Source: Laccaria trichodermophora (taxonomy: Eukaryota; Basidiomycota; Agaricomycetes; Agaricales; Hydnangiaceae). Taken from it: 64,000 nt of DNA. Of this stretch, positions 33,870 through 44,763 are shown in pieces. The position numbers were made by a program, and so were the translations under genes. Position 1 is the first letter of the stretch. Every line of letters begins with the position of its first letter. The notes below the pieces were generated by a model. It made no database searches, had not been told where the DNA came from, and saw only the letters and a program-made list of their open reading frames with translations. Where the stretch lies: positions 3,100,001 through 3,164,000 of the forward strand of contig JACTVC010000002.1 of NCBI GenBank assembly GCA_018417955.1, written 5' to 3'.

Positions 33870-34083
33870 CCGGGGACCGGATTCCAGTTGCATTCCGCTC
33901 CTGTGCATTCCGGGGAACATTCCGGTGCCAATTCCGGAATGAATTTATTCCACCGGAATTTGCGACCCCCAGAATTGTAATTTTGGCTGATGTCTCTGCC
34001 AAATTTTATTCCTCCGGAATCCACCGGAATCCGCAGGAATGACCGGAATCCGGCAGGAATATGTAGGGCATCACTAAGACCTC
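33870..34083. repeat. right TIR with GGATTCC minisatellite
   Basis: Units of TTCCGG(G/A)A and ATTCCACCGGAATTTGC type lead to a terminal GGCAGGAATATGTAGGGCAT and the end at 34083. It is the inverted partner of 27295-27480. Confidence 0.75.
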
Positions 34084-34285
34084 GGTCCTTTGTGCATTCT
34101 AGGGACTGCTTACACATGGAAACCTAAGTCAGGTGATCTTCATGCAATAACATACAAGACCAGAAACACAAGGCATATACATAAGGCATATACTTAAGGC
34201 ATATACATAACGGTCATATAAGTAATACTACTAAATGGCAAAATAGAGATCATAAGGAATGCTAGAGGACAAGTTCAAATAAAAA

Positions 34286-34795
34286 TCATAAGGAATGCTG
34301 AGGGACAAGTTCAAATACTATAGTCATGTGCAATTTAACACCTTCCATTTGGAGGATGACCCCAAATTGAATCCTTCGAAGAGCCAGGTCTACCATTCTC
34401 TGGAGAGGTTGGATGGTTTCCGGATGGGATTTGTCGTGTAGGATGCACGACAACCTTGCGTGTCTCTTCCTCCAGTTCTGATATCTTCTGCTTTTTCTGA
34501 GGCAGCTGCAATTCAGAAGGGCCGATACCGAGCTGTCCCACATTGTCTTTGTTGTATGGCCACTTTGAGAGGCCTTGGCCACCTTCTGGGAGGTGATGGT
34601 GGTGTAAAGTCTGCTGAGCACCTGAAGAGCCAGCATTATAGTGGTCGTGCAATGGATAGTTGTTCTTTGAATGTTGGGGGAAATATGGGTTGTTGAATGA
34701 TGGCAACGATGGCAAGCGGTTGTTGAGTGGCGTTGAGAGCACTCATCAAAAACTCTCACACCACTCATCTGAGTCATCATCAATACATCCATCTT
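34286..34795 (-). CDS. possible C-terminal fragment of a hypothetical protein
   Basis: I do not recognise it. The frame at 34335-34742 reads FNNPYFPQHSKNNYPLHDHY and ends with a heptad-like QKKQKISELEEETRKVV segment, more protein-like than nearby minisatellite frames. An upstream in-phase stretch reads CIDDDSDEWCESF. No start or partner exon is clear, so it may be a relic or chance. Confidence 0.25.
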   Translation of the reverse strand, partial: KMDVLMMTQMSGVRVFDECSQRHSTTACHRCHHSTTHISPNIQRTTIHCTTTIMLALQVLSRLYTTITSQKVAKASQSGHTTKTMWDSSVSALLNCSCLRKSRRYQNWRKRHARLSCILHDKSHPETIQPLQRMVDLALRRIQFGVILQMEGVKLHMTIVFELVPQHSL

Positions 34796-34799
34796 GTGC

Positions 34800-35354
34800 T
34801 CCGTCTCTTGTCTGTCTCTCTCCCCTACATTTGTCTCCCCTACATCTGTCTCCTGCCCATCTGCTCATTCTCTGCCACACTCCTATATACTCAGTAAGTG
34901 CTGAACCGTCCTACAACCACCTTTCTAACCAACCTCCTTGGCAGTCATTCTGCCAGTACGTCTTTCCTATCCTCACCCCATACAAAATTCGACTTTGCAT
35001 TGTTTCGTCCCACGACTTTGACTTTGTGTCGGTTGTTCCGTCTTCGTTTGTGAGGTTGACTTTGCATTGCTCACATCCAGATTTGACTTCACGTCGTCTG
35101 GGCCATCTTTTATTGTCGATTGGAAGGTGACCACGTACAGGTGAACATGTGCGTGTATAGCTACTCCTTGGGGGTAACTGTAGACTTACATTACGGTTAA
35201 TAGACCTCAAGAACATTCAGGATCTTGTGCAATTCACCCAACAGTCCCATCAGGATTGAAAGGTCTGCAACGCATGTTGATATTTGAAGTGGTGAACTCA
35301 TTTGGGGTTTTTACAGCATACATCGAAATTCTGGACTTCTGGAACAGTGTATGT
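34800..35354. other. gene-free stretch
   Basis: Near 34800 there is a short CTGTCTCTCTCCCCTACATTTG duplication. Otherwise I see no gene and no strong repeat. Confidence 0.35.
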
Positions 35355-35795
35355 CACTTCAGTCACCCACCTTGAACAAGCTATTAGCCTTGTAAAATGT
35401 AAGAATGTATCCAGGCTAATAGGTTGTGTGGCCATTTATTTTTTTGCCTTTGGGAGAAAATATAATATTGGATTGGGTAGAAAATGTTTGACCTTTAATA
35501 TTGTGACCAGAAATGTTTGGGTAGATAGATTGTGTTCAAAAATATCATAGTCAAGTGAAAGTGGTCAGAAATATTTGAAGGGGTTCAGACTGGTAAGAAA
35601 TGTTTGAAGTGTGCCAGAGTGGCAAGAAATGTTTCAGTGGTGTGACATTGCTTGGATATATTCTAAGCATGTCACACTGCTGAAAAATCTTTCAGCCTTG
35701 TCACATGGCTCAAACATATCTGACCAGTGTCATGGGGTATCTGGGGTCCCAATTTCAAGAAAAAAACTTGGTTTTTCTGGTGCAGTTTTCTCATC
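35355..35795 (+). repeat. CACTTCAGTCACCC dispersed repeat, copy B
   Basis: It begins CACTTCAGTCACCCACCTTG and follows copies A and D through CTATTAGCCTTGTAAAATG. It has degenerate internal units and ends with a GGGGTCCCAATTTCAAG and A-run signature. Confidence 0.8.
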
Positions 35796-35819
35796 ATTTT
35801 GTACATTGCTTTTTTTTTC

Positions 35820-36428
35820 CCCTCAAAACTCATCTAAGTCTGTTCTCACCAATACCCCACTTCTATCAGCCATTTTCACCACTCTAAGTCTGTTTTTACC
35901 AACATCCTGCTTCTTTCTGTCATGTTCACACCACTCTAAGGTTGTTTTCACCAACACCCCACTTCTCTCTATCATGTCCACCACTCTAAATCTGTTTTCA
36001 CCAACATCCCACTCTAAGTCTGTTTTCACCAACACCCCACTTCTCTCTGTCATGTTCACCACTCTAAGCTGTTTTCACTAACACCCTGCTTCTCTCTGTC
36101 GTGTTCACCACTTAAAGTCTGTTTTCACCAACATCCCACTTCTCAACTCAAGCAAGTTAGCATCCCTCAACAGCTTTCCCCTATTGTTTTCACCAACACC
36201 CCCTTTCTATTGACCATGTTCACCATTTAAAACTCAACCAAGTTAGCATCCCCCAGTAGCTTTTCCCCATTATTTTAACCAACACCCCCCCCCCCCTTCT
36301 ATCTGCCATGTTCACTGTTTAACACTCATCCAAGTTAGCATCCCCCAGTAGCTTTCCCCCATTATTTTAACCAACACCCCCCTTCTATCTGCCATGTTCA
36401 CCATTTAAAACTCATCCAAGTTAGCATC
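35820..36428 (+). repeat. tandem minisatellite (CACCAACACCCC units)
   Basis: Units of about 48-50 bp with CTAAGTCTGTTTTCACCAAC and CCACTTCTCTCTGTCATG run from 35830 to 36150. They pass into units of about 85-105 bp with AAGTTAGCATCCCCCAGTAG. The array resumes at 37410-37495 beyond an insertion. Confidence 0.85.
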
Positions 36429-37409
36429 TAGGCTCATGACCAGCCTGTATATGATAACTTTGATATACAGGCTGGTCCATCTGAGTTTTAATCCCCATAC
36501 CATGTGGCTCCCATGCCTGCTTCCATAAAAGGTTCAGTGATTTTTGACCTCCCCTTAACAATCTGGTCTGGCCCACACCAAATCTTCCCAGTCTACGATT
36601 TCCCTGTGTCCAACCCAAAATCATCTTTCAGCTATGCACCCCAGAAGCACAGCTGATATATTTATATTAATCCTTGTGTTTTCTCTAACATTGAATGCAC
36701 ATATTTTATGGCAAGAAAACAAGAACCTCCCAAAAATATAGGCTACTATCTACTCAAACAAGGAGGGAAAAGAAAGAACAGATAGCTAAGTGACAAAATG
36801 GATGAAGTACAGAAATCCAAGAACTTGTCTGGTCTGAATGCAACCACTCCAGATTTTACAGATGTGTCATTCATGAGAAAACACATTGATTTCATGCAAA
36901 GGAGACTGTGAATACAGTGGAAACACAGTGCACATTGTGCAACATGTGCTTATTGTTTAGGGGAGGTCTGAAATCATTGAAGACTAAATTCGGTGGACTC
37001 ATCACCAATATTTATCAAGGAACTTGACTTGTATCTCTACCAAACCATTGGGCAAGATGTGATTGAATTTGTTGTATGCACTTTGGAAGTGCCACTATAT
37101 CATCGAGTAATAACTGGTGGAGCTCTGGAACAGGGATCGGAGTATGGTAGTCAGGACCCAACTCATTTGGGTAGGGTTGAGGGTGATGAGACTGAAGACT
37201 GTTTTGTGTACTTATGCTACTTCCCCTCTGGTTCTCTTGTATGTCAACAAAACAACCAAGTCATTTCCTGTCTTATCAAATGAATCTGGAATCATGCTCC
37301 AGCCCAACCTCATGGATCTGGGTCAGTCCTGCTTCATGAGCACATCTTTTATGAAAACAGGTGTGGGAGCCACATGGTACATGGATTTGAACTTAGATTT
37401 ACTGGTCTA
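36429..37409. mobile_element. 981-bp insertion with 9-bp TSD
   Basis: GTTAGCATC lies on both sides (36420-36428 and 37410-37418), and the surrounding minisatellite continues across. The ends TAGGCTCATGACCAG and, on the other strand, TAGACCAG share TAG...ACCAG. A perfect 15-bp hairpin (GACCAGCCTGTATAT, 36439-36479) lies at the left end. A 9-bp duplication is typical of Mutator-like elements. There is no transposase, so it would be non-autonomous. Because the target is itself repetitive, the duplication is suggestive rather than proof. Confidence 0.6.
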
Positions 37410-37499
37410 GTTAGCATCCCCCAGCAGCTTTCCCTATTATTGTTTTCACCAACACCCCCCTTCTATCTACCATGTTCACCACTTACAAGAAACTCAAAC

Positions 37500-37960
37500 C
37501 TTGTCAAAAATATCCAAAAGATTTCATAGTTTGTAAAACATTTCTTGCTTCCAAATATTTATTTAAAAGAATTCTTCACAAGCTAAACATTTCCAAATAT
37601 GACAAGAAATATCTCACAAAGATTTCTTATCCAGTCAAAGGTATTTGAACTTGTAAACATTTCCCAATATGATAAAAAATATCTCACACAGATTTCTTGT
37701 CAGTACAAAGATTTTGAAGAAGATTTCTTATCCAGTCAAATATCTTTGAACCTTTAAACATTTTCAAGTACAATAAGAAATATTTCACAAAGATTTCTTG
37801 TCAGTACAAACATTTTGAGGAAGATTTCTTATCCAGTCAAAGATCTTTGAACTTGTAAACATTTCCCAATATGATAAGAAATATCTTACAAAGATTTCTT
37901 ATCCAGTCAGAGATCTTTCAACTTTAAACAAATTGCTTGTCAGTATTCTTGAACCAGGAT
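37500..37960 (+). repeat. tandem repeat, GATTTCTTATCCAGTCAAAG units
   Basis: Units combine GATTTCTT(A/G)TC(C)AGT, CTTTGAACTTGTAAACATTT and AATATGATAAGAAATAT with a spacing of about 90 bp over 5 degenerate copies. Confidence 0.8.
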
Positions 37961-38039
37961 ATATCTTTCATTTGTATCTTGCATAAGAAAGTTCAGTTCA
38001 TTGAATACAACTACATAGATTTACATTACTACATTGATT

Positions 38040-38440
38040 ATTGAATAAAGAAACAAAGAGAAGGGGAGAGGGTGTGGGGTTGGAGGGCAATAAAGGAGGG
38101 GGGAAGGGATTAGGCAGGCAATGAGAGAGAGGGGGAGGGGAAGAGAGGGAGATGGAGAGAGGGGGGGTGGGCATTGGTGAGGGAGGGAAGGGGTGGTAGG
38201 CAATGAGGGGAAAGGGGTGGTAGGTAATGAGGGGGGGGGGGGAAAGGGGTTGTAGGCAGAAAACTGGAGGGGGGAAGGGGGTTATAGGCAAAGGGGAAGG
38301 GGGGAGTAGTGGCCGGCAATGAGAGGGAGGGAGGGAGTGGTTAACAATGACAGAGGGAGGGAGGGAGGGACTGGTGGGCAGTGAGGGAGAGGGGGAGGGA
38401 CTGGTGGGCAAGGAGGGAGAGGGGGGGGAGTGGTGCAGTG
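38040..38440 (+). repeat. purine-rich GGGAGGGA minisatellite
   Basis: About 400 bp is dominated by GGGAGGGAGGGA and GGGGAAGGGG units, with interspersed GTGGTAGGCAATGAGG. It is comparable to 8863-9195. The frames here are artefacts. Confidence 0.85.
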
Positions 38441-38449
38441 AGGGAGCCG

Positions 38450-39350
38450 TGTTGTTGTCCTTCCATTGTCTTGCACGGTGACGTGCCCTTCTGTTGGGAA
38501 GGGGTGACGTGGGCGGTCGATGGTGGTGTGCTGTGGGCGCTCGCTGGTCGTTGTTTTCATGGACACTGGTCGTTGTTTGCATGGGCGCTGGTAGTCATCC
38601 TCGTGGGGGCTGGTTGTCATATGCATGGACGCTGGTTGTTGCTTTTGTGTATGCTGGTTGTCGTTTCTGTGGGCCCTGGTTGTTGTACTTGTGGGTGCCT
38701 GTCGTTGTTTGCATGGGTGCTGGTTGTCATTTTCGTGGGCCCTGGTCATTGTTTGCATGAGCGCTGGTGGTCGTTTCCATGGGCGGCAGGGGTCGTTTGT
38801 GCTGGTTGGTCGTTTCATGATGTGGTATGCAGGTGACGTGGTGGGGTCATCGTTTGTTGGGTTGTTGTTGTCTTTGCATGTGGTTGTCAAGTTGTGAGGT
38901 GGCATGTTCATTTCTTGAGCAGCCAGGATCGCTTGTGATGGTTGGAGGCCTTCTGTTAGCTATGTGAGTGAAGGGGGAGGAACTGACTGTGATTGAAATG
39001 AAATGACGACCATGACGATTGCATCGTTGTCAGCCCCTGTGAGGCATGGAGGCCATGTTGCAGTCAGCGACGTGGCCTGGCTTGCTCCTGGGGTTGATTG
39101 TTCATGGCCCTGGAGCCATAGCGTGTGTCGGTCGTGGTTTGTTGTGGGTGGTGGTTGTTGTTCGCCACTGGATCTTGGTTGTCATCATCGTTGGGCAGCT
39201 GTGGTGTGTGCTGCTTGTCATTTTTTGTGGATGCTGGTCGTCATGTGTTGTCGTTGGTCGTTGGTTGGTCGTGGTCGACTGTTGTGGGTTGGTTGTTGTT
39301 TGGCATGGCGGCAACGTGGGGAGTGGAGTCATTGGTGTTGATGGTGTAGA
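38450..39350 (+). repeat. GTCGTTGTTTGCATGGGCGCTGG minisatellite block
   Basis: Units of about 24 bp with TGGTTGTC(A/G)T(T/A)T and CATGG(G/A)CGCTGG run from 38530 to 38790. A looser GTTGTTG/GTCGTG stretch runs to 39350. The long minus-strand frame (38282-38911) is not a gene. Confidence 0.75.
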
Positions 39351-39352
39351 GG

Positions 39353-39437
39353 TACACCGCCAAATAGTAAACATGTGAGAGAAACATGGGCGAAAAACCC
39401 TGTCCATCATAATTCAGCAGCTGTCAGACATGCTGAT
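39353..39437 (+). repeat. TACACCGCC terminal fragment
   Basis: It is homologous, in inverse orientation, to the right terminal 85-100 bp of the element at 14001-15591 (TACACCGCC, GTGAGAGA, CTGTCAGACATGCTGATG). Confidence 0.6.
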
Positions 39438-39438
39438 G

Positions 39439-39840
39439 CACTTCAGTCACCCACTACCAACTGACTATTAGTCATGCAAACTCCACATAAGTTACATGAC
39501 TAAATGTCATGGACCATATCTAGATTCTAGATATATATGGGTCATAAAAAGCCCTGAAATCTAAAATATATTTTTGACACATGGACCCTGAAATGTCACA
39601 CAAAAATTATAATGTCTGTGTCACGCCCCCAAAATATATTTTGTAAGTGAAATGCAGTAAGGATATATTTTTGGTGAGTGGACCCTGAAATGTCACTGTC
39701 ACACCTTAGAAATATATTTTTGCCCTGGCTTGGCCTTAGGATATATTTTGGGAGACAGATGTGGTAAGGATATATTTTTTGGGTCTGTAGGGGTGTCAGG
39801 GGTCCTAGTTTCACCAAAAAAACTTGTGATTTTTTTACTG
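39439..39840 (+). repeat. CACTTCAGTCACCC dispersed repeat, diverged copy C
   Basis: It begins CACTTCAGTCACCCACTACC and ends with GGGGTCCTAGTTTCACC plus an A run, like the other copies. The interior units are different (GGATATATTTTTGG, TGGACCCTGAAATGTCAC). Ends are conserved and the core has been replaced. Confidence 0.7.
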
Positions 39841-40430
39841 TCTGGGATATATATTCTGGAAGATTCTGCAATGATTTCCAGGGGTTTTGGCAGTATGTCT
39901 GGTCTGTCCTCCCAGTATGTAGGTAGCAATAAGGTGCATCAATAGCATCTGCAACCTACCTGAGTAGTTGCTTCAATATTATCCACTTTGACACAATAGA
40001 TACAGTTTGCACTATGAAATTCTTTAGCTGCCTTGAAACACCCTCTGAGTTGACAAAGTGCTTTAATCTTTCTCTTCTTCTCTCTCCAATTACACCATAT
40101 CTGCATACATCTGTATTAACAGCAAGTTGACAAAGTGCTTTGATCTTTCTCTTCTTCTCTCTCCAATTGCACCATATCTGCATACCCCACCCACATCTCT
40201 ATTAACAAAAACTTCACCAAGTTCTTTAAAGGTTGCTTCTCTCCTTCTCTTCCTTTCTTCCTCTCCTCCTCTTGCTCCCTCTTTCTCTTGAGTTTGATTG
40301 TAAATTTATGGACAAAAACCTCATCAAGTTCACCAAGTTCTCTCCCTGCCTTCCTCCCTCTTCTCTTGAGTTTTGATTGTAAATTTAGGAATAATGAAGT
40401 CTATTCACCAAGTCATAGTATAGTGTCACA
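39841..40430. other. gene-free stretch with short duplications
   Basis: A CTTTCTCTTCTTCTCTCTCCAATT segment occurs twice (near 40068 and 40144), and a second duplicated stretch carries TTCACCAAGTTCT. No gene is seen. Confidence 0.5.
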
Positions 40431-41330
40431 CATATCTTTGCAATCCTGAATCAAGATCTATTTTTCAACCATATCATGAATCCAGATACATAATTTTTGA
40501 ACTATATCATGAATATTTTAATTAGATGCTGAATTAAGATACATCTTTCCACTTTATCTTGAACAAGGATATATTCACAAGACATGTGTTTCAATTACGT
40601 CCTGTCCCAGGATATATATTTCAACTAAGTCTTCAACCAGGATATATTTCCAACAAGATATTGAACCAGGATATATCACCAATATATATTCTCAAGCTAT
40701 ATCATGCACAAGAATATATCTTTCAACTTTATCCTCAACAAAAATATTTATTTAACAAGTTATTGAACCTGAATATATTGCCATGACATATTCTTAAGCT
40801 ATATCTTGAACCAGGATATATCTTACAACTTTATCTTAAACCAAGATAATTACCAAGATACATTTTTCAGCTATATCTTGAACAAGGATATATTTTTCAA
40901 CTTTACCTTTAACAGGGATATATTTTTGGGCTATATCTTGGACAAGGACATATTTTTCAACTTTATCTTGAACAGGGATATATTTTTCAAATTTATCTTG
41001 AACCAGTATATATCACCAAGATATATTTTAGGCTATATCTTGGACAAGGATATATCTTTCCACTTTATCTGGAATCAAGATATATTATTAAACTATATTT
41101 TGAAGCAGGATATATTACCAAGATATATTTTTGAACAATAAAATGAATCCAGATATATGAATCAAGATATATTATTAAACTATATCTTGAAGCAGAATAT
41201 ATTACCAAGATATATTTTTGAGCAATAAAATGAATCCAAATGTATTTCAAACCAGGATCTATTCCTTTTCAATATATCCTAAGTCCAGATATATCTTTGA
41301 AATATATTTTGAACCAAAATTTGTATATGT
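40430..41330 (+). repeat. AT-rich tandem repeat, GGATATAT(T/C) units
   Basis: More than 20 degenerate units of about 32-40 bp combine (A/T)TCTTGAAC(C/A)AGGATATAT with TTTTCAACTTTAT. The frame at 40806-41141 shows the repeat as an artefactual NFILNRDIFF pattern. Confidence 0.9.
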
Positions 41331-42064
41331 GATGTCAGTATAATCAAAAGTGAGTGTTTGAGTGGGTTAATAGAAAATCAAGCATGTGACTTAATCAAAA
41401 TTGAGTGAAGGAAGTTAATGTGTAGGTAAAGAGTGGAAGTGACTTAATGGATATTAATGTGTAAGTAAAGAGCAGAGTCGAAACTGAGTGAAGGATATTC
41501 ATATGTAAGTAAAGAGTGGAAGGATAGCCATGAGTAAAGACAGTGAAGGAACAGCCAACCAAAGACATGCATATTACTGCAATCCCCAAAGTTAGATTGA
41601 GTAAAGCATGGCCTAGAGGACTTACAAAGAACTATAGGAAAGGGACACAGTCTAAATGAACAAGTCAGATTGGTGAACAGACCATGAGAAGAACTTACAA
41701 AAAGGGCAGAGCAATTTGTGTAGGTGGACAAAGGCAAAAAGAGGGGACACAGCCTAAAACCATCAAGTCAGAATGATGAAAGAACATCATAAAAGACTTA
41801 CACAATGATGCATGGGCAAAGGCAAAATCAGGAACACAGCTACAAATGAACAAGTAAGATGTGTGCATGTCATGATTAAGAACTTAGGAATTACAAAACG
41901 AGCAGCACCACAACCCAAGTTAGATGGAAGAAAAATATGTCCAAAAGGACTTAACATGAAAGCGATGACCTAGTTAGCAACCGAACCTCAAGAGTCCTTC
42001 CCTGGCCCAGCACATTTGCCTGAAACACAAGCATGACCTGAAGTACTAAAGGCTGAGATACAGA
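41331..42064. other. repeat-rich 3' flank of hypothetical gene
   Basis: Short direct repeats are present (GAGTGAAGGA, GTAAGTAAAGAG(T/C), AATGAACAAGT(C/A)AGA). No gene is seen. Confidence 0.4.
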
Positions 42065-44243
42065 TCAAGAGGATGAACCAACGTGAGCTGAAGAACTAGC
42101 GAAAGGTTGAGAGACTGAACAAGACGATGACACCAGTGCTTTCTGGTTCTTGAGTGGGTCAAAGAAGGAGATTGGATGTTCAGCTCGTCGAAGTCTTGTG
42201 TAGAACATGTTGTCAGGAAGAGAGGCGAAGGACATGTGACGTTGGCGTTTAGCGGGAGGTTCCACTTCTGGTTGTTTCGGAAGAGGGCAGTACTCTCTTG
42301 TGGATTTATGCTTGAGTTCTTCTTCAGGTGACGCCATGGTGGTGTCATGTGAGCGCTTCTTTGTGGACAACGCCAGAGATGAAGAGAAAGAATTGACAGG
42401 GGAAGATGTATCACCTTTCCAATTGCGCTTCTTCGTCGGGCCTGAAATGGAGCAATTGGAACGGACCCATTTGGTGGAGTCTTTGACGAAGACCATCGGA
42501 AGACCATCTGAGTTAATAATAATGGGGATCTCACCGAAGCAAGCTTCACTCTCTGGGATTAGTCTTTGCTCTGAAAAAACAACTCAGACAAAGGTAAGTC
42601 AACATAATGTTATCTAACTTACTGTCAGACCAGGGCTTCACCTCCAAGAGGTTCTTTACAATCAGAGTTGATAGGTGCTTCCATTGAGAGCTTGTGATCT
42701 TTGTAGGTGCAAATCCCATGCAGAAGGCTATGTCGACGATAGCAGAATCCCATCCTGTGATAACAAGTTTGAATTGGTAGGCGAGATTGGGCCACATGGT
42801 CCAAGGGGCCGACTTGCGTTGGTCCTTTTCAGGCAAGCACGCATCTGAATACCATATCAATAACTGTTAATCACTGAACAAAACAAAATCTTACTCAAGA
42901 GATCAAGAAACAATTGGGTAAATTGTTTCTGACGTTCCTTCGTGTAAGGTAGCACATCCTTATCCGAAGAAGCCTCCTCCTTCAAAGCAGATGCAAGCCT
43001 GGTTGGGGCACGAGCGGTTGAGGAGCTAGCCGTTGTCAAGGGAGCAACATTTAGTTCCTCCATTGACTGCTTAATTTGCTGGTCCACATGCATAGCGCTG
43101 TAGCAGCACAAGTAAGACAGAAACCCATAACATGAGAGGGGGACAATGCACTGGACTTTACTAACAAAGATGTCAGTCACGGTGGCCATTGGCCACTCCT
43201 CACGGGTGCAGAGTGCTTGCAGGTCCTCAGAACTCATGAAAAAAGCTGTCTTGTTCCGCACCATTAGATTTCTGCCACTGTAGACCAAGATACTGGCAAT
43301 GTCGAAAGATTTGTCATGACATTTGATATTGGTGATCTGTAAAGTGGTGTATGTAAGAAGATTGTGATGAACAAAACCAATCAAACATACAAGGTCACGA
43401 ATTTCCTTCATATGAGATGCGAAGCAAAGGTTCGCATTGTGGACATTGGTACCTTCTTCGTTGACTTGATTCTTGATGAAACTAACAGCCTCCTGGATCC
43501 GTTCATCTTTCTCTTCTTTTGTTGTCACTCCTTCCATAAGCTTCTTGTACTCCTGATTCGTGGCCCTGTTCCAGAGTTGGAGGCCTTCTACAATCATATT
43601 ATATAAGGAAGCAGGTTCAAGAAGGTAAAACAAATACTAACTGTGATCCCCCTCCTCTGGTTTCGTCCTGCTAGCAAAAGTTTTGAACATGTTGTAGCAA
43701 TTTGGAGCCCGCTTCTCCTTGCACAGAAGACCCGCTTTCTCCATGGCAAACTCCGAAGAACGGCCATAGAGATGGCCCAACCTATGTGCAACTTGCCAGA
43801 CAATCTGGCCGAACATCAGATACAATGCCATTTCCAGGAGTGAAGGCTTTGTCGAAGAAAGCTCTCCAAGGTCCAGAAGCAGGGCATCGGGCATCAACAT
43901 AAGTCCATAGCTGTTCAACACAGAAGCGGTGTCTAACTGGGAAGGTGTATATGATGCCCTTAAGTCCTTCCAGTGGGCATGGGCGTCTGACAAGGCCAGG
44001 ACCTTGCCTTCTTTTTTCATCGTCAATAACAAAACACAAGTGGCCTTGGATTGTGCTTCTTCCTGCTCGTCACGCTCCAAGTCGCGTTCTATCTTCGCGT
44101 CGTCCTCTTCAGTGTCCGTAACCGATTGTCCCCTCAATTTATGCCAGTCCCTCATCTTCTCTTTCTCGCAGGTTCCCTCTTCATAATCAGACCCACTGAG
44201 GTCGCTCTCGATCTGGGGATCTGGGGCTTCCCAGTCCTGTAAT
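42065..44243 (-). CDS. spliced hypothetical gene, 5' end cut by repeat
   Basis: I do not recognise the family. The frame is open from about 44243, just where a dispersed repeat begins, and reads VQELQDWEAPDPQIESDLSG before the first ATG at 44155 (MRDWHKLRGQ). Introns with good borders are 43588-43641, 43337-43390, 42845-42894 and 42571-42622 (50-54 bp); joins keep the frame (for example DHKGLQLWNR and PWSDKQRLIPESE). The product has an acidic start and a helical region with SYGLMLMPDALLLDLGELSS. A segment WPNLAYQFKLVITGWDS follows, which looks like a short conserved core, and then a Ser- and Lys-rich tail with PPAKRQR near the end. It stops at 42065. It is probably a lineage-specific or transposon-related family, and loss of its 5' end suggests it is no longer normally expressed. 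Confidence 0.6.
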
Positions 44244-44256
44244 TCTTGAACTTTCC

Positions 44257-44763
44257 CACTTCAGTCACCCACCTTGACCAAGCTATTAGCCTTGTAAAAT
44301 GTAAGAATGTATCCAGGCTAATAGGTTCTTCAGCCATTTATTTTTTTTGCCTCTGGAGAAAAATATATTATTCCATTGGGCAAAAATGTTTGGCCTTCAA
44401 TATTGTGACCAGAAATATTTGGGCTGATATTTTGCAATGAAAAATATCCTAGCCATCTGAAAGTGGTTGGATATATTTGAAGCATGTTAGAGTGGTAGGA
44501 AATATTTGAAGTGTTTCAGACTGGTAGGAAATGTTTTAGCTATGTGACATTGCTCAAAAATATTTTAGTCATGTCACACTGCTAAGAAATATTTTAGCCA
44601 TGTCACACTGCTCAGAAATCTTTTGACCATGTCACACTGCTTGGATATATTTGAGCCATGTCACATAGGCCAAATATTTCCTGCCAGTGTCATGGAGTAT
44701 CTGGGGTCCTAGTTTCAAAAAAAAAACTTCAAAAATTTCTGACCATTCAAACTTTTATCTTCT
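44257..44763 (+). repeat. CACTTCAGTCACCC dispersed repeat, copy D
   Basis: It starts CACTTCAGTCACCCACC and ends CTTTTATCTTCT; 507 bp. It is nearly the same length as copy A (509 bp) and in opposite orientation 30 kb away. It abuts the open 5' end of the gene at 42065-44243. Confidence 0.85.

Larger units (their letters stand above)
27295..34083. mobile_element. 6.8-kb KDZ-like TIR DNA transposon with 8-bp TSD
   Basis: The 8-bp GGTCCTTT lies directly outside both ends (27287-27294 and 34084-34091). The left terminus reads CTGTACTTTTTGATGCCCTA and the right, reverse-complemented, reads GAGGTCTTAGTGATGCCCTA. Both continue into CA(G/T)ATTCCTGC and a GGATTCC-rich subterminal minisatellite. Two minus-strand genes lie inside: a CxC-type putative transposase (27701-30112) and an unknown multi-exon gene (30160-32272). 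A GTC-rich region follows at 32400-33640. Eight-base duplications fit the Zisupton branch of the KDZ superfamily. Assignment to KDZ rests on the cysteine-cluster protein and the duplication length. Confidence 0.7.

Noticed and set aside
36993..37410. Frames of 96-97 residues inside the 981-bp insertion
   Set aside because: Two overlapping frames of similar length, neither with a recognisable motif.
38282..38911. 209-residue minus-strand open frame
   Set aside because: It lies wholly in minisatellite sequence and shows no domain.
44257..44763. Helitron identity for the CACTTCAG family
   Set aside because: Ends do not show the 5' TC and 3' CTRR with terminal hairpin expected of Helitrons.
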